Below are positions 37,199 through 48,023 of a DNA stretch of 64,000 bases, piece after piece (positions within the stretch are counted from its first letter, which is position 1; each line of letters starts with the position of its first letter). Under the pieces are notes generated by a model. The model was not told the DNA's origin and did not search any database. It was given only the letters and a program-made list of their open reading frames with translations. Origin of the DNA: Ramlibacter cellulosilyticus (GTDB taxonomy: Bacteria; Pseudomonadota; Gammaproteobacteria; Burkholderiales; Burkholderiaceae_C); NCBI RefSeq assembly GCF_014297465.1, contig NZ_JACORT010000011.1, forward strand, positions 124,001-188,000. The letters are read 5' to 3'. The translations under genes were made by a program, and so were the position numbers.

Positions 37199-38344
37199 AT
37201 GCCCACCAAGCCCCGTGTCGTCGTCGGCCTCAGCGGCGGTGTCGACTCCGCCGTCTCCGCCTGGCTGCTCAAGAAGCAGGGCTACGACGTGGTCGGCATC
37301 TTCATGAAGAACTGGGAAGACGACGACGACAGCGAGTACTGCTCCTCCAACGAGGACTTCGTCGACGCCGCCGCCGTCGCCGACGTGATCGGCATCGAGA
37401 TCGAGCACGTCAACTTCGCCGCCGAATACAAGGATCGCGTGTTCGCGGAGTTCCTGCGCGAGTACCAGGCCGGCCGCACGCCCAACCCGGACGTGCTGTG
37501 CAACGCCGAGATCAAGTTCAAGGCCTTCCTCGACCACGCCATGCGCCTGGGCGCCGAGAAGATCGCCACCGGCCACTACGCGCGCGTGCGCGAACGCAGC
37601 CCCGGCGGCAACGTGCGGCGCTTCGAGCTGCTCAAGGGCCTGGACGAGAGCAAGGACCAGAGCTACTTCCTGCATCGCCTGAACCAGGAGCAGCTGGCGA
37701 AGACGCTGTTCCCCGTGGGCGAGCTGCGCAAGACCATGGTGCGCCAGATCGCCGAACAGGTGGGCCTGCCGAACGCGAAGAAGAAGGACTCCACCGGCAT
37801 CTGCTTCATCGGCGAGCGGCCGTTCCGCGACTTCCTCAATCGCTACATCAGCAAGGAACCGGGGCCGATCAAGGACGAACGCGGCCGCACCATCGGCAAG
37901 CACCAGGGCCTGTCCTTCTACACGCTGGGGCAGCGGCAGGGGCTCGGCATCGGCGGCGTCAAGGAAAAGGGCGCCGCCCGCGGGGGCGGCGAGCACGCGC
38001 CGTGGTTCGTGGCGCGCAAGGACGTGGCGAAGAACACGCTCTGGGTCGTGCAGGGCCACGACCATCCCTGGCTGCAGTCGTCGGCGCTGGCGGCGGACGA
38101 CGTGAGCTGGATCGCCGGCGAGCCGCCCGCGCCAGGCCGCTACGCCGCCAAGACCCGCTACCGCCAGTCCGACGCGCCGTGCCGCTTCGCGCGCACCGAC
38201 GCGGGCTTCCGCCTGGAGTTCCAGGACGCGCAATGGGCGGTGACGCCCGGCCAGTCGGCCGTTCTCTACGACGGCGAGGTGTGCCTGGGCGGCGGGGTCA
38301 TCGCGTCGTCGGTTCCGGCCTCGCAAGAGGCGGCCGCGGCCTGA
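37199..38344 (+). CDS. mnmA: tRNA-specific 2-thiouridylase MnmA
   Basis: A 381-residue cytoplasmic enzyme that thiolates the wobble uridine 34 of tRNA-Lys, -Glu and -Gln. The ATP-pyrophosphatase loop is [13 protein letters not shown] (residues 10-22). The catalytic cysteine pair is Cys101 ([10 protein letters not shown]) and Cys202 ([11 protein letters not shown]). The family start [17 protein letters not shown] sets the ATG at 37199. Its stop lies directly against the stop of the convergent outer-membrane protein gene. Confidence 0.96.
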   Translation: MPTKPRVVVGLSGGVDSAVSAWLLKKQGYDVVGIFMKNWEDDDDSEYCSSNEDFVDAAAVADVIGIEIEHVNFAAEYKDRVFAEFLREYQAGRTPNPDVLCNAEIKFKAFLDHAMRLGAEKIATGHYARVRERSPGGNVRRFELLKGLDESKDQSYFLHRLNQEQLAKTLFPVGELRKTMVRQIAEQVGLPNAKKKDSTGICFIGERPFRDFLNRYISKEPGPIKDERGRTIGKHQGLSFYTLGQRQGLGIGGVKEKGAARGGGEHAPWFVARKDVAKNTLWVVQGHDHPWLQSSALAADDVSWIAGEPPAPGRYAAKTRYRQSDAPCRFARTDAGFRLEFQDAQWAVTPGQSAVLYDGEVCLGGGVIASSVPASQEAAAA

Positions 38345-39472
38345 TCACCGCCAGGCCGACCCCACCATCACGTACCACCCGCGGTCCTGGGTGCTCCAGG
38401 CCCAGTCCACGCCGGCCGACAGTCCCAGGCGCCGCGCGATCTCGTAGCGAAAGCCCACGCCCTTGGTGACCGTGTCCGTCCCTTGCGAGAAGCCGGTGTT
38501 CGTGCCCCACGCGCGGCCTGCGCCGACGAAGCCGATCGCCGCCCAGCGCGCATCGACGTTCCAGCGCACTTCCGTTTCCACCAGCGCCGTGTGCCGGTCC
38601 TGCAGGCGCAGCAGCGGCACGCCGCGCAGCTCCACGTACGGCAGCAGGTAGAACGGGACGTCGCCCCCCGTGCTGCGCGCGTCCGCCCGCGCGCCGATGA
38701 CCACCGACTTCGCCACCGGCCAGTAGCCGAACGCGTAGCCGCGGTACGCCTGGAAGCGCTGGTCGCTGCCGATGGCGGGGTCGTAGAAGGTGAGGTCGAG
38801 CCCCGCCTTGAAGCCGCGCGAGGCAGTGAAGATCGTGTCGCGCGTGTCCGTCTCCAGCGACACGCCGAGTCCCGAGGCCGTGTTCGCGCCCTCGAAGGTT
38901 CCCACCACGCCCCCGGGCACGCCGGGGTCGAAGCGGTTCTTCAGGTCGAACCAGTTCCAGCGCCCCACGAGCCAGGTGTCCGACTCGCCGAGCCGCACCA
39001 TGCCGTGCTGGATGGACACGAGGCCTTCCATGTTGAACTGCCGCCCCGGCCCGTTGCCGCCCGCGCCGAAGAACTCGAGGTTCACGTCCGGCTTCACGAC
39101 GGCCCCGCGCCAGCGGTAGCGGCCGTCCTCCGAACTCACCATGCCGCCGAGCGCCGCGCCGCGCGTGCCGTTGTCGGTGCCCATCACGCCGGCTGCGTAG
39201 ATGTCGGGCGGCGCGATGCGGCCCGTGGCCCTGGCTTTCTCCCCGCGCTCGCGCATGGACTCGCGGAAGAACAGCCCCACGACGCCGCCGCCGATGCCCA
39301 GCGCAGGCTCGGTGATCAGCAAGGGGACCGGCAGCACGCCCTTGCGATCGAGCAGCCACTCCGACAGGTCGAAGCGGCCGTCCTCCGGGTCGCGGAAGCC
39401 CTCGAGCCAGTCGGCCCGGGCGGCGCCGGCCAGCAGCGCGCACAGGAGGGCGAGTGCTCGGGCGATGGGCAT
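38345..39472 (-). CDS. Outer-membrane beta-barrel protein (BamA/TamA surface-antigen-like)
   Basis: A 375-residue protein with a signal peptide (MPIARALALLCALLAGAARA) and no POTRA domain. The mature part has alternating aromatic strands and ends with a terminal strand GWYVMVGSAW, typical of outer-membrane barrels. Segments such as GGGVVGLFFRESMRERGEK, ETDTRDTIFTASRGFKAGLDL, EVRWNVDARWAAIGFVGAGRAWG and RRLGLSAGVDWAWS resemble the D15/Omp85 barrel family. Function unknown. Convergent with mnmA with no gap. Confidence 0.78.
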   Translation of the reverse strand: MPIARALALLCALLAGAARADWLEGFRDPEDGRFDLSEWLLDRKGVLPVPLLITEPALGIGGGVVGLFFRESMRERGEKARATGRIAPPDIYAAGVMGTDNGTRGAALGGMVSSEDGRYRWRGAVVKPDVNLEFFGAGGNGPGRQFNMEGLVSIQHGMVRLGESDTWLVGRWNWFDLKNRFDPGVPGGVVGTFEGANTASGLGVSLETDTRDTIFTASRGFKAGLDLTFYDPAIGSDQRFQAYRGYAFGYWPVAKSVVIGARADARSTGGDVPFYLLPYVELRGVPLLRLQDRHTALVETEVRWNVDARWAAIGFVGAGRAWGTNTGFSQGTDTVTKGVGFRYEIARRLGLSAGVDWAWSTQDRGWYVMVGSAWR

Positions 39473-39559
39473 CGCGCGATTCTTCCGGCGCGGGCCCGCG
39501 GCGCCATCGGACTTTCGTCCAATGAGGAGCACGGGCCCCGCGCGGTGACACTGGCGCGC

Positions 39560-40825
39560 ATGAGGATGGCTTCTTCCCTCCCGCTGCTGCTCGCGGGCGC
39601 GGCCCTGCTGGCCGGGTGCGCGCCCGTGGTGCCGCACCTCGCGCCCACCCCCGCCGTGATCAAGGACCCGCGGCTCGACTTCGCGCGGAACCTGCAGCCC
39701 GCGCTGCGCACGACGCAGCTGCCGGTGTTCTTCGCGACGACGCGCAAGGCGGTGGACGGGCCGGAGCACTTCGGCAACGGCCAGGCCGATGGCGTGACGC
39801 TCGGCGTCGCCACCGTGCGGCTCGGCGAGCCGGGCTGGACCTGGGACCAGCTGCTCGCTTCCGACCTCGCCAGCAGCGTGGCGCAGCCGCGGCCGGGCGA
39901 GGTGGAGCTCGTGCAGGTGATGGGCACTGCCGGTCGCGGCGACGCGTTCACGCAGGCGGACCGCGACTTCATCGCGAACATCGACGCGCAGCTCGCGCGC
40001 ACGAGCAACCGCTCCGTCGTGCTCTACGTGCACGGCTACCGGGTCACCTTCGACGAGGTGGCGGTGCAGATGGGATCGTTCGCGCACTACCTGGGCCAGG
40101 GCGCGACGGTCACCTTCCAGTGGCCGACCGGCACGAAGTTCTGGAACTACGTGACCGACTGCCCCAAGGCCCGCCAATTCATCCCCGACATCGCGCGGCT
40201 CGTCGCCCTGCTGGCGCAGACGCAGGCGCGCCAGGTGAACCTGCTCGCCTACAGCTGCGGCTCGCCGCTGCTCGCCTCGGCGCTGGCGCAATTGCGCGCG
40301 CAGCATGCCGGGCTGGACCACGAGGCGCTGCAGCAGCGGCTGCGCATCGGCAACGTGATCTTCGCGGCGTCGGACGTGGACCTGAAGACGTTCGCGCGCG
40401 AGCACGTGAAGCCGGCGCTCGACCTCGCGCAGCAGGTCGTCGTGTACTTCTCGCGCGCCGACCGTGCGCTCGGCTTCTCCTCGCTCATCGCCGGCGCGTC
40501 ACGCCTCGGTTCGCCGGAACTCGAGGACCTGGAGGAACTGAGCCTGGACGAACTGCGCGTCATGTCCGAGGAGCCCCGCTTCCAGGCCATCGACGTCACC
40601 GACGTGCGCGGCGCCCACGAGATGGGCGGCATGAAGGGCCACGGCTACTGGTACGCCAACGAGGTGATCTCGACGGACGTCACGCTGTCGCTTCGCTACC
40701 CGATCCCGCCGGAGCGGCGCTGCCTGCGCACGAAGCCGGGGACGAAGGTGTGGCGGATGCCGGAGGATTACGTGGAGTGCGTGGGGAGCCGGCTGCTGGA
40801 GGCGTATCCGGCGTTGAGAAGGTAG
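39560..40825 (+). CDS. DUF900-type alpha/beta-hydrolase lipoprotein
   Basis: A 421-residue predicted lipoprotein (lipobox LLAGC near residue 18). The domain has the pattern of the DUF900/COG4782 esterase-like family: PVFFATTRKAVDG, VVLYVHGYRVTFDEVAVQMGSFAHYLG, a nucleophile region VNLLAYSCGSPLLASALAQ and VIFAASDVD. The serine of AYSCGS is the likely nucleophile. A second ATG lies two codons in. Substrate unknown. It is divergent from the outer-membrane protein gene. Confidence 0.8.
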   Translation: MRMASSLPLLLAGAALLAGCAPVVPHLAPTPAVIKDPRLDFARNLQPALRTTQLPVFFATTRKAVDGPEHFGNGQADGVTLGVATVRLGEPGWTWDQLLASDLASSVAQPRPGEVELVQVMGTAGRGDAFTQADRDFIANIDAQLARTSNRSVVLYVHGYRVTFDEVAVQMGSFAHYLGQGATVTFQWPTGTKFWNYVTDCPKARQFIPDIARLVALLAQTQARQVNLLAYSCGSPLLASALAQLRAQHAGLDHEALQQRLRIGNVIFAASDVDLKTFAREHVKPALDLAQQVVVYFSRADRALGFSSLIAGASRLGSPELEDLEELSLDELRVMSEEPRFQAIDVTDVRGAHEMGGMKGHGYWYANEVISTDVTLSLRYPIPPERRCLRTKPGTKVWRMPEDYVECVGSRLLEAYPALRR

Positions 40826-40833
40826 CAGGGGTC

Positions 40834-41012
40834 ATCGGTGGGGTGTCCGAGGCTCGGCTTCGCCTTCACTTCGGGCTACGTGCCGCCTTCGCGGCACTCG
40901 AACGCGTTCGCTCACCGTCGGCGGCTTCGCCGCCCCACCCTACGGGAACCGGCAAACGATGTAGGGTGGGCCGGCGAACGCCGGCGCAGGTGAGCGCCAG
41001 CGAACCCCACCG
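40834..41012. repeat. Palindromic intergenic element, copy B (longest)
   Basis: An imperfect palindrome with outer CGGTGGGG... and ...CCCCACCGG ends, an internal TTCGCTCACC / GGTGAGCG pair and the core CCACCCTAC (40934-40942) / GTAGGGTGG (40961-40969). It differs from the other copies by an extra segment of about 60 bases in the left half that contains its own hairpin (TGCCGCCTTCGCGGCA, 40881-40896). It lies between the convergent ends of two hydrolase genes. Confidence 0.8.
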
Positions 41013-41018
41013 GAAGGC

Positions 41019-41969
41019 TCACCGCACGAACGCGCGAATCGCATCCGTCAACGCCGTATCCCCCGTATTGATCGCATACACCTCCGACATGTGGCTGTGC
41101 CCGCGCAACTGCAGCAGCGGGCCGCAATGGTTCGCGGCGCACAGCGCGGCCTGGGCCTGCTCCGCCTGCTCGTGGAAGTCGGACGGGTCCAGCTCCGCAT
41201 AGGCCACCAGCATCGGCAGGCGCGACGCGGCCATGCCGGGCAGGGCCGAGCGGCGGGCGTACGCCGACGCATCGGTGCCGAAGTACGACTGCAGCGCCGG
41301 GCTCGGCGTCGCGCTCGAAGGATCGAACAGCCCCGACACCAGGATCGCCCCCGCGATGCCGCCGCCCGGCTCCACGTGGAAGCGCGGATGGCCGATGTAC
41401 TGCGCCACGTGCGCCGCGCCGGCGGAATGGCCCATGAGGTAGATCCGGTTCGGGTCGCCGCCGCGGGCGGCGATGTTCTCGCGCACCCAGGTGATCGTGG
41501 CGGCCAGGTCTTCCTGCGCGGCCGGCCACGGGTTCTGCGGCGCGAGCCGGTAGGTCGTGTTCACCGCGACCATCCCGTTCTTCACGGCCCACACGCCGAT
41601 GTTGTCGTAGAAGGGACTGCCGGGCGCGCGGCGCCCGCCGGCCGTGAAGCCGCCGCCATGCACGAAGACGAGCACCGGGCGCGCCGCACCGCCGCTCTCC
41701 GGCGTGAAGACGTCGAGCAGGTTGCGCTGCGGGTCGGGGCCGAAGCGCAGGTCGCGCGCCACGCGCACGCCGGCATACGGTTCGCGCTGCTGCAACGGCG
41801 CGTACAGGGCGGCGGTCTTCGGCGGGTCGACCACGCGGCCGATCTGCTGCAGCTGCTGCTCGATCGCGTCGGGCACCTGCGAGGGCACCAGCGCGATCCG
41901 CGAGTTCGCGCCCGGGAAGGCGCAGCCCGCGAGCAGAAGGGCGCCGGCAGCGGCGAGATGGATTCGCAT
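41019..41969 (-). CDS. Alpha/beta-hydrolase (carboxylesterase) lipoprotein
   Basis: A 316-residue esterase/lipase of the hormone-sensitive-lipase-like group. The lipobox is LLLAGC (Cys16). The oxyanion motif is VLVFVHGGGFTAG, the nucleophile elbow GHSAGAAH, an acidic residue comes in AYAELDPSDF, and the catalytic histidine is probably in RGHSHMSE. A ribosome site AGGAG lies 5 bases before the ATG. Substrate unknown; the adjacent and convergent DUF900 hydrolase is also a lipoprotein. Confidence 0.87.
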   Translation of the reverse strand: MRIHLAAAGALLLAGCAFPGANSRIALVPSQVPDAIEQQLQQIGRVVDPPKTAALYAPLQQREPYAGVRVARDLRFGPDPQRNLLDVFTPESGGAARPVLVFVHGGGFTAGGRRAPGSPFYDNIGVWAVKNGMVAVNTTYRLAPQNPWPAAQEDLAATITWVRENIAARGGDPNRIYLMGHSAGAAHVAQYIGHPRFHVEPGGGIAGAILVSGLFDPSSATPSPALQSYFGTDASAYARRSALPGMAASRLPMLVAYAELDPSDFHEQAEQAQAALCAANHCGPLLQLRGHSHMSEVYAINTGDTALTDAIRAFVR

Positions 41970-42011
41970 GGGGTCTCCTGATGACAGGAGCCCATTATCG
42001 AAGCGTCTGCG

Positions 42012-42839
42012 TCAGCCGTTGGGCCGCGCGGACGCTGCCTGCGTGAACCAGCCCAGCGTGTTGTGCAGCCGCACGACCTCGCCCACGACGATCAGCGCCG
42101 GCGCCGCGACGGCCTGCGCCTGCGCGAGCAGGGGCAGCGTCAGCAGCGTGCCGGCCACGACGCGCTGGCCGGGGGTGGTGGCCTGCTCCACCACCGCGGC
42201 CGGCGTGTCGGCCGCCAAGCCGTGCGCCACGAGCTGCCGGCAGATGGCGGGCAGCGTGCCCAATCCCATGTAGATCACCACCGTCTGGTGCGGCCGCGCG
42301 AGCGCGGCCCAGTCCGGCGCCGCGCCGCCTTCGCGGCAATGGCCGGTGGCGAACACGACCGAGGAGGCGTGGTCGCGGTGCGTGAGCGGGATGCCGGCGT
42401 ACGCGCTCATGCCTTGCGCCGAGGTGATGCCCGGCACGATCTCGAAGGGCACGCCCGCGGCCGCGAGCGCCAGCGCTTCCTCGCCGCCGCGGCCGAACAC
42501 GTAGGGGTCGCCGCCCTTCAGGCGCACGACCTGCTCGCCCGCAAGGCCGAGCTCCACCAGCAACGCGTTCGTCTCTTCCTGCGGCAGCGTGTGGCGGCGG
42601 TCGCGCTTGCCCACGCAGATGCGGCGCGCGTCGCGCGGCAGCAGGGCCAGCACGCCGGCGCCCACGAGGTGGTCGTGCAGCACCAGGCGCGCGGAAGACA
42701 GCAGGCGTGCCGCCTTCACGGTGAGCAGGTCGGGGTCGCCCGGGCCGGCGCCGACCAGCCAGACCTTGCCCGGCGCACGGGTGGACCCGGCGGCGCCCCC
42801 GGGCTGGGCGATGGCAGCGTGGATCTTCATGGAGCGCAT
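42012..42839 (-). CDS. nirE: Uroporphyrinogen-III C-methyltransferase (NirE/CobA role)
   Basis: A 275-residue SUMT that methylates uroporphyrinogen III at C-2 and C-7 to precorrin-2, the first step from the common tetrapyrrole pathway to heme d1. Family motifs are VWLVGAGPGDPDLLTVKAARLL, VGKRDRRHTLPQEE, VVRLKGGDPYVFGRGGEEAL and PGITSAQGMSAYAGIPLTHR. There is no CysG N-terminal domain. It is divergent from nirS across a short region with a DNR/FNR-like box, so it very likely supplies precorrin-2 for heme d1; calling it nirE and not cobA rests on that context. The ATG at 42830 is an alternative start. Confidence 0.88.
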   Translation of the reverse strand: MRSMKIHAAIAQPGGAAGSTRAPGKVWLVGAGPGDPDLLTVKAARLLSSARLVLHDHLVGAGVLALLPRDARRICVGKRDRRHTLPQEETNALLVELGLAGEQVVRLKGGDPYVFGRGGEEALALAAAGVPFEIVPGITSAQGMSAYAGIPLTHRDHASSVVFATGHCREGGAAPDWAALARPHQTVVIYMGLGTLPAICRQLVAHGLAADTPAAVVEQATTPGQRVVAGTLLTLPLLAQAQAVAAPALIVVGEVVRLHNTLGWFTQAASARPNG

Positions 42840-42865
42840 GGTCACCGCGGCGAACTGCGGCGGCC

Positions 42866-44666
<1,801 letters not shown>

Positions 44667-44684
44667 TTCGAGAGGAGAAGACAG

Positions 44685-44999
44685 ATGGACAAGCGCATCT
44701 TTCTGGCCGTGGCCGCGGTGCTCGCCCTGGGCGCGGCCCAGGCCCAGAACGCCGAGGAAGCCATGAACAAGGCGGGCTGCATGGCCTGCCACGCCAAGGA
44801 GAAGAAGGTGATCGGCCCGTCGTTCAAGGAGATCGCCGCGAAGTACAAGGGCCAGGACGCGACGGCGAAGCTGATGGAGAAGGTCCGCAAGGGCGGCTCC
44901 GGCGTGTACGGGCCCATCCCCATGGCGCCGAACCCGCCGGACAAGATCAACGACGCGGACCTGAAGGCCGCGGTCGAACTGATCCTCAAGACCTCGTGA
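44685..44999 (+). CDS. nirM: Cytochrome c-551 (NirM-like electron donor)
   Basis: A 104-residue periplasmic c-type cytochrome of class I. It has a signal peptide (MDKRIFLAVAAVLALGAAQA), the heme site C32-M-A-C35-H36 and the methionine ligand in GPIPMAPNPP (about residue 80). It donates electrons to NirS. A ribosome site GAGGAGAAG lies 6 bases before the ATG, and the gene starts 18 bases after nirS. Confidence 0.93.
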   Translation: MDKRIFLAVAAVLALGAAQAQNAEEAMNKAGCMACHAKEKKVIGPSFKEIAAKYKGQDATAKLMEKVRKGGSGVYGPIPMAPNPPDKINDADLKAAVELILKTS

Positions 45000-45009
45000 G
45001 GATGCCGTC

Positions 45010-45339
45010 GTGACACGGGTCGCCGTCCTCGCCGCACTGCTGCTGGCGCTGGTCTTCCCGGCGCAAGCGCAGGCGCCCGACGCCGCGCGGCAGCGCGAGC
45101 TGGTGCGCATGGTGCGGCAGGACTGCGGTTCGTGCCACGGCATGCGCCTCGCGGGCGGGCTCGGCCCGCCGCTGGACGCACAGCGCCTGGCCCAGTGGCC
45201 CCTCGAGGCACTCGTGGCCACCATCCACCAGGGCCGTCCGGGCACGCCGATGCCGGGCTGGTCTCCCATGCTGTCGCTCGCGGACGCGACCTGGATCGCG
45301 GAGCAGCTGCAGCGCGGCTTCCCGGAGGAACGGCGATGA
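45010..45339 (+). CDS. nirC: c-type cytochrome NirC
   Basis: A 109-residue periplasmic monoheme cytochrome (signal peptide, heme site C39-G-S-C42-H43, methionine ligand probably in TPMPGWSP). NirC proteins donate electrons to NirS or to the last steps of heme d1 synthesis. The start is GTG at 45010, and its stop overlaps the nirF ATG by 4 bases. Confidence 0.85.
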   Translation: MTRVAVLAALLLALVFPAQAQAPDAARQRELVRMVRQDCGSCHGMRLAGGLGPPLDAQRLAQWPLEALVATIHQGRPGTPMPGWSPMLSLADATWIAEQLQRGFPEERR

Positions 45340-46526
45340 AGCGCCGCAACTTCCTCGGTGCGGCAGCCGCCATCGCGGCGCTGCCTGGCTGCGCGCCGCT
45401 GCCCACCTCGCGCGGCACCGGCGACCTCGGCGTCGTCATCCAGCGCGCGAGCGGCAAGCTGGCCGTGGTCGACACGACGGCGCGCGAAGTGCTCGGCGAG
45501 ATCGCCGGCCTCGGCGACCTGTCGCACGCGAGCGTGGTGTACGGACGCGACGGCGCCAGCGCCTACGTGTTCGGCCGCGACGGCGCGCTCACGCACGTCA
45601 ACGTGCGCACGCAGCGCGTGCTCGCGCGCGTGCAGCAGGCCGGCAACAGCATCGGCGGCGCCATCTCGCAGGACGGCAGCCTCGTCGCCGCGCAGAACTA
45701 CACGCCGGGCGGCGTGCGCGTCTTCGATGCGCGCACGCTCGCGCCGCTGGCCGACATCCCGGCCACCTACACCGCGGCCGACGGCAGCACGCAGCGCTCG
45801 CGCGTGGTCGGTCTCGCCGACCTGCCGGGCCGGCGTTTCGTCTTCGCGCTGTTCGACGCGGACCAGATCTGGGTGGCGGACCTCGCCAATCCGCGCGAGC
45901 CGCGGATCACGAAGTTCGCCGGCATCGGCCGCCAGCCCTACGACGCGCTGGTCACGCCGGACGGACGCCACTACATCGCCGGCCTGTTCGGCGAAGACGG
46001 CCTCGCGCTGCTGGACCTCTGGCAGGCCGAGCCGAAAGTGCGCCGCATTCTCGGCGGCTACGGCCGCGGCGAGCAGCCGCTGCCCGTCTACAAGATGCCG
46101 CACCTGCGCGGCTGGGCCGTCGCGGGGCGCGAAGCCTGGCTGCCCGCCATCGGCCGCCACGAAGTGCTGGTCGCCGACGCGCTGCGCTGGGAGGAAGTGG
46201 CGCGCGTGCCGGTCGCGGGCCAGCCCGTGTTCGTCATGGCGCGCCCCGACGGCCGCCAGGTGTGGGTGAACTTCGCCGTGCCCGACTACCACCGCGTGCA
46301 GGTGATCGACACCGTCACGCGCCGCGTGGTGCGCACGCTGGAGCCGGGCAAGGCGGTCCTGCACATGGAGTTCACGCCGCGCGGCGAGGCCGTGTGGATC
46401 AGCTCGCGCGACGACGACCGCGTGTCGGTCGTCGACACCGCGAGCTTCGAGACGCTCGCGCGGCTGGACGTGCCGCAGCCGAGCGGCATCTTCTTCAGCG
46501 CCCGCGCCGGGCGCATGGGACTGTAG
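45336..46526 (+). CDS. nirF: Heme d1 biosynthesis protein NirF
   Basis: A 396-residue periplasmic protein with the propeller fold of the NirS heme d1 domain but no cytochrome c domain. It is required for heme d1 and in recent biochemical work converts the propionates of the precursor. The N-terminus MKRRNFLGAAAAIAALPGCA is a twin-arginine/lipoprotein-type signal. Family-like blocks are VYGRDGASAYVFGRDGALTHV, KFAGIGRQPYDALVTPDGRHYIAGLFGEDGLALLD and KMPHLRGWAVAGREAWLPAIGRHEVLV. A ribosome site GGAGGAA precedes the ATG. Confidence 0.93.
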   Translation: MKRRNFLGAAAAIAALPGCAPLPTSRGTGDLGVVIQRASGKLAVVDTTAREVLGEIAGLGDLSHASVVYGRDGASAYVFGRDGALTHVNVRTQRVLARVQQAGNSIGGAISQDGSLVAAQNYTPGGVRVFDARTLAPLADIPATYTAADGSTQRSRVVGLADLPGRRFVFALFDADQIWVADLANPREPRITKFAGIGRQPYDALVTPDGRHYIAGLFGEDGLALLDLWQAEPKVRRILGGYGRGEQPLPVYKMPHLRGWAVAGREAWLPAIGRHEVLVADALRWEEVARVPVAGQPVFVMARPDGRQVWVNFAVPDYHRVQVIDTVTRRVVRTLEPGKAVLHMEFTPRGEAVWISSRDDDRVSVVDTASFETLARLDVPQPSGIFFSARAGRMGL

Positions 46527-46533
46527 GCCCGCC

Positions 46534-47541
46534 ATGCACTCCCCAGGCGATGCAGGCAGCACGCTCGCCCTGCTGAACGACTACCAGCGGGACTTCCCGC
46601 TGCAGCCGCGGCCGTTCGCGGCGATCGGCCAGCAGCTCGGCTTGCAGGAGCGCACCGTGATCGCGCAGCTGCAGCAACTGCGCGACGCCGGCCAGGTGGG
46701 GCGCATCGGCGCCGTCTGGGGCCGCGGTGCCGGCGGGGCGGCTGCCTTGTGCGCCCTGTCCGTTCCGCCCGCGCGCCTGCTGCAGGTCGCCGCGATCGTG
46801 AGCCGCGAGCCGGCCGTCAACCACAACTACGAGCGCGAACACGCCTGGAACCTCTGGTACGTGCTCACCGGCACCGACGCGCTCGCGGTGCGCGCGACGG
46901 CGGCGCGGATCGCGCACGCGGCCGGCGTGCCGGCCCTCTTCCTGCCGATGGAGCGCGCGTACCGCGTCGACCTGGGCTTCGACCTGCGCGGCGCCCACGC
47001 CCTGCCCCGGACCGGCGCCTTGCACGTGGACGCCTCGCAGGCGGTGCAGCCTGCGGACCGGCCACTGGCCGCACTCGCCGAAGCCGGCCTGCCGCTGGAG
47101 CCCGCGCCCTTCGATGCCTGGGCGCGCGAACTCGGCCGCCCGCGCGAGATGCTGCTGTGGACCCTGCGCCGCTGGCTGCGGCACGGCACGCTGCGGCGCT
47201 TCGGCGTCGTGGTGCGGCACCACGACGTCGGCTTCGCCGCCAATGCGATGACGGTGATCGCGGCACCGCCCGACGAAGCCGATGCGATCGGCATGGCGCT
47301 CGCGGCGCAGCCCGGCGTGACGCTGGCCTACCGGCGCGCCACCGCCCTGCACTGGCCCTACAACCTGTACTTCATGGTGCACGGGCGCGAACGCGCCGGT
47401 GCGCAGGCCCTCGTCACCGCCGCGCTCGCGGCGACCGGTGCGCAGCGCCTGCCGCACGAGACGCTGTTCAGCGTGCGCCGCTTCAAGCAGACGGGCGGCC
47501 GCTACTTCGCGGCCGCGGTGCGCGAGGAGGCCCGGCCATGA
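46534..47541 (+). CDS. nirDL: Siroheme decarboxylase subunit NirDL (fusion)
   Basis: A 335-residue protein of two tandem Lrp/AsnC-like siroheme decarboxylase units, a NirD half (residues 1-160, with NHNYEREHAWNLWYVLTG) and a NirL half (residues 175-330, with VVRHHDVGFAANAMTVI and YRRATALHWPYNLYFMVHG). With NirG and NirH it removes the acetate carboxylates of siroheme to give didecarboxysiroheme. The D-L fusion is known from other betaproteobacterial and Paracoccus-like clusters. Its stop overlaps nirG by ATGA. Confidence 0.92.
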   Translation: MHSPGDAGSTLALLNDYQRDFPLQPRPFAAIGQQLGLQERTVIAQLQQLRDAGQVGRIGAVWGRGAGGAAALCALSVPPARLLQVAAIVSREPAVNHNYEREHAWNLWYVLTGTDALAVRATAARIAHAAGVPALFLPMERAYRVDLGFDLRGAHALPRTGALHVDASQAVQPADRPLAALAEAGLPLEPAPFDAWARELGRPREMLLWTLRRWLRHGTLRRFGVVVRHHDVGFAANAMTVIAAPPDEADAIGMALAAQPGVTLAYRRATALHWPYNLYFMVHGRERAGAQALVTAALAATGAQRLPHETLFSVRRFKQTGGRYFAAAVREEARP

Positions 47542-48023
47542 AGCCCCGCCCCCTGCCTGCGGGCATCGACCGCGTCGACGCCGCGCTGATCGACCACCTG
47601 CACGACGGCTTCCCGCTGTGCGACCGCCCCTTCGCCCGCATCGGCGAAGCGCTGGGGCTGGGCGAAGACGAGGTGCTGGAGCGCCTGCGCGCGCTGCTCG
47701 CCTCGGGCGTGCTCACCCGGCTGGGGCCGCTGTACCAGATCGAGCGCGCGGGCGGCGCCTACCTGCTCGCCGCGCTGGAAGTGCCGCCGGCGCGCTTCGA
47801 TGCCGTGGCCGCGCAGGTGAACGCGCACCTCGAGGTGGCGCACAACTACCGGCGCGAGCACCGGCTGAACATGTGGTTCGTGTTGGCCGCCGATGCGCAG
47901 GCGACCGTCGATGCCTGCGTGCGAGCCATCGAGGCGGAGACCGGGCTCGCCGTGCACGCCTTCCCCAAGCAGCGCGAGTACCACGTGGAACTACGGCTGC
48001 CTGCGAACCGGGAAAGCACATGA
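47538..48023 (+). CDS. nirG: Siroheme decarboxylase subunit NirG
   Basis: A 161-residue Lrp/AsnC-like protein with an N-terminal helix-turn-helix-like part (VDAALIDHLHDGFPLCDRPFARIGEALGL) and a C-terminal ligand domain with AHNYRREHRLNMWFVLAAD, the active-site region of siroheme decarboxylases. It overlaps the genes on either side by 4 bases. NirG and NirH are similar; the order and the HNYRREHRLNMWF motif favour NirG. Confidence 0.9.
   Translation: MKPRPLPAGIDRVDAALIDHLHDGFPLCDRPFARIGEALGLGEDEVLERLRALLASGVLTRLGPLYQIERAGGAYLLAALEVPPARFDAVAAQVNAHLEVAHNYRREHRLNMWFVLAADAQATVDACVRAIEAETGLAVHAFPKQREYHVELRLPANREST

Noticed and set aside
35645..38344. An 899-codon frame that ends with MnmA
   Set aside because: The MnmA family begins at [14 protein letters not shown] (37199). 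The upstream part runs antisense through a glycosyltransferase gene and is just open by composition.
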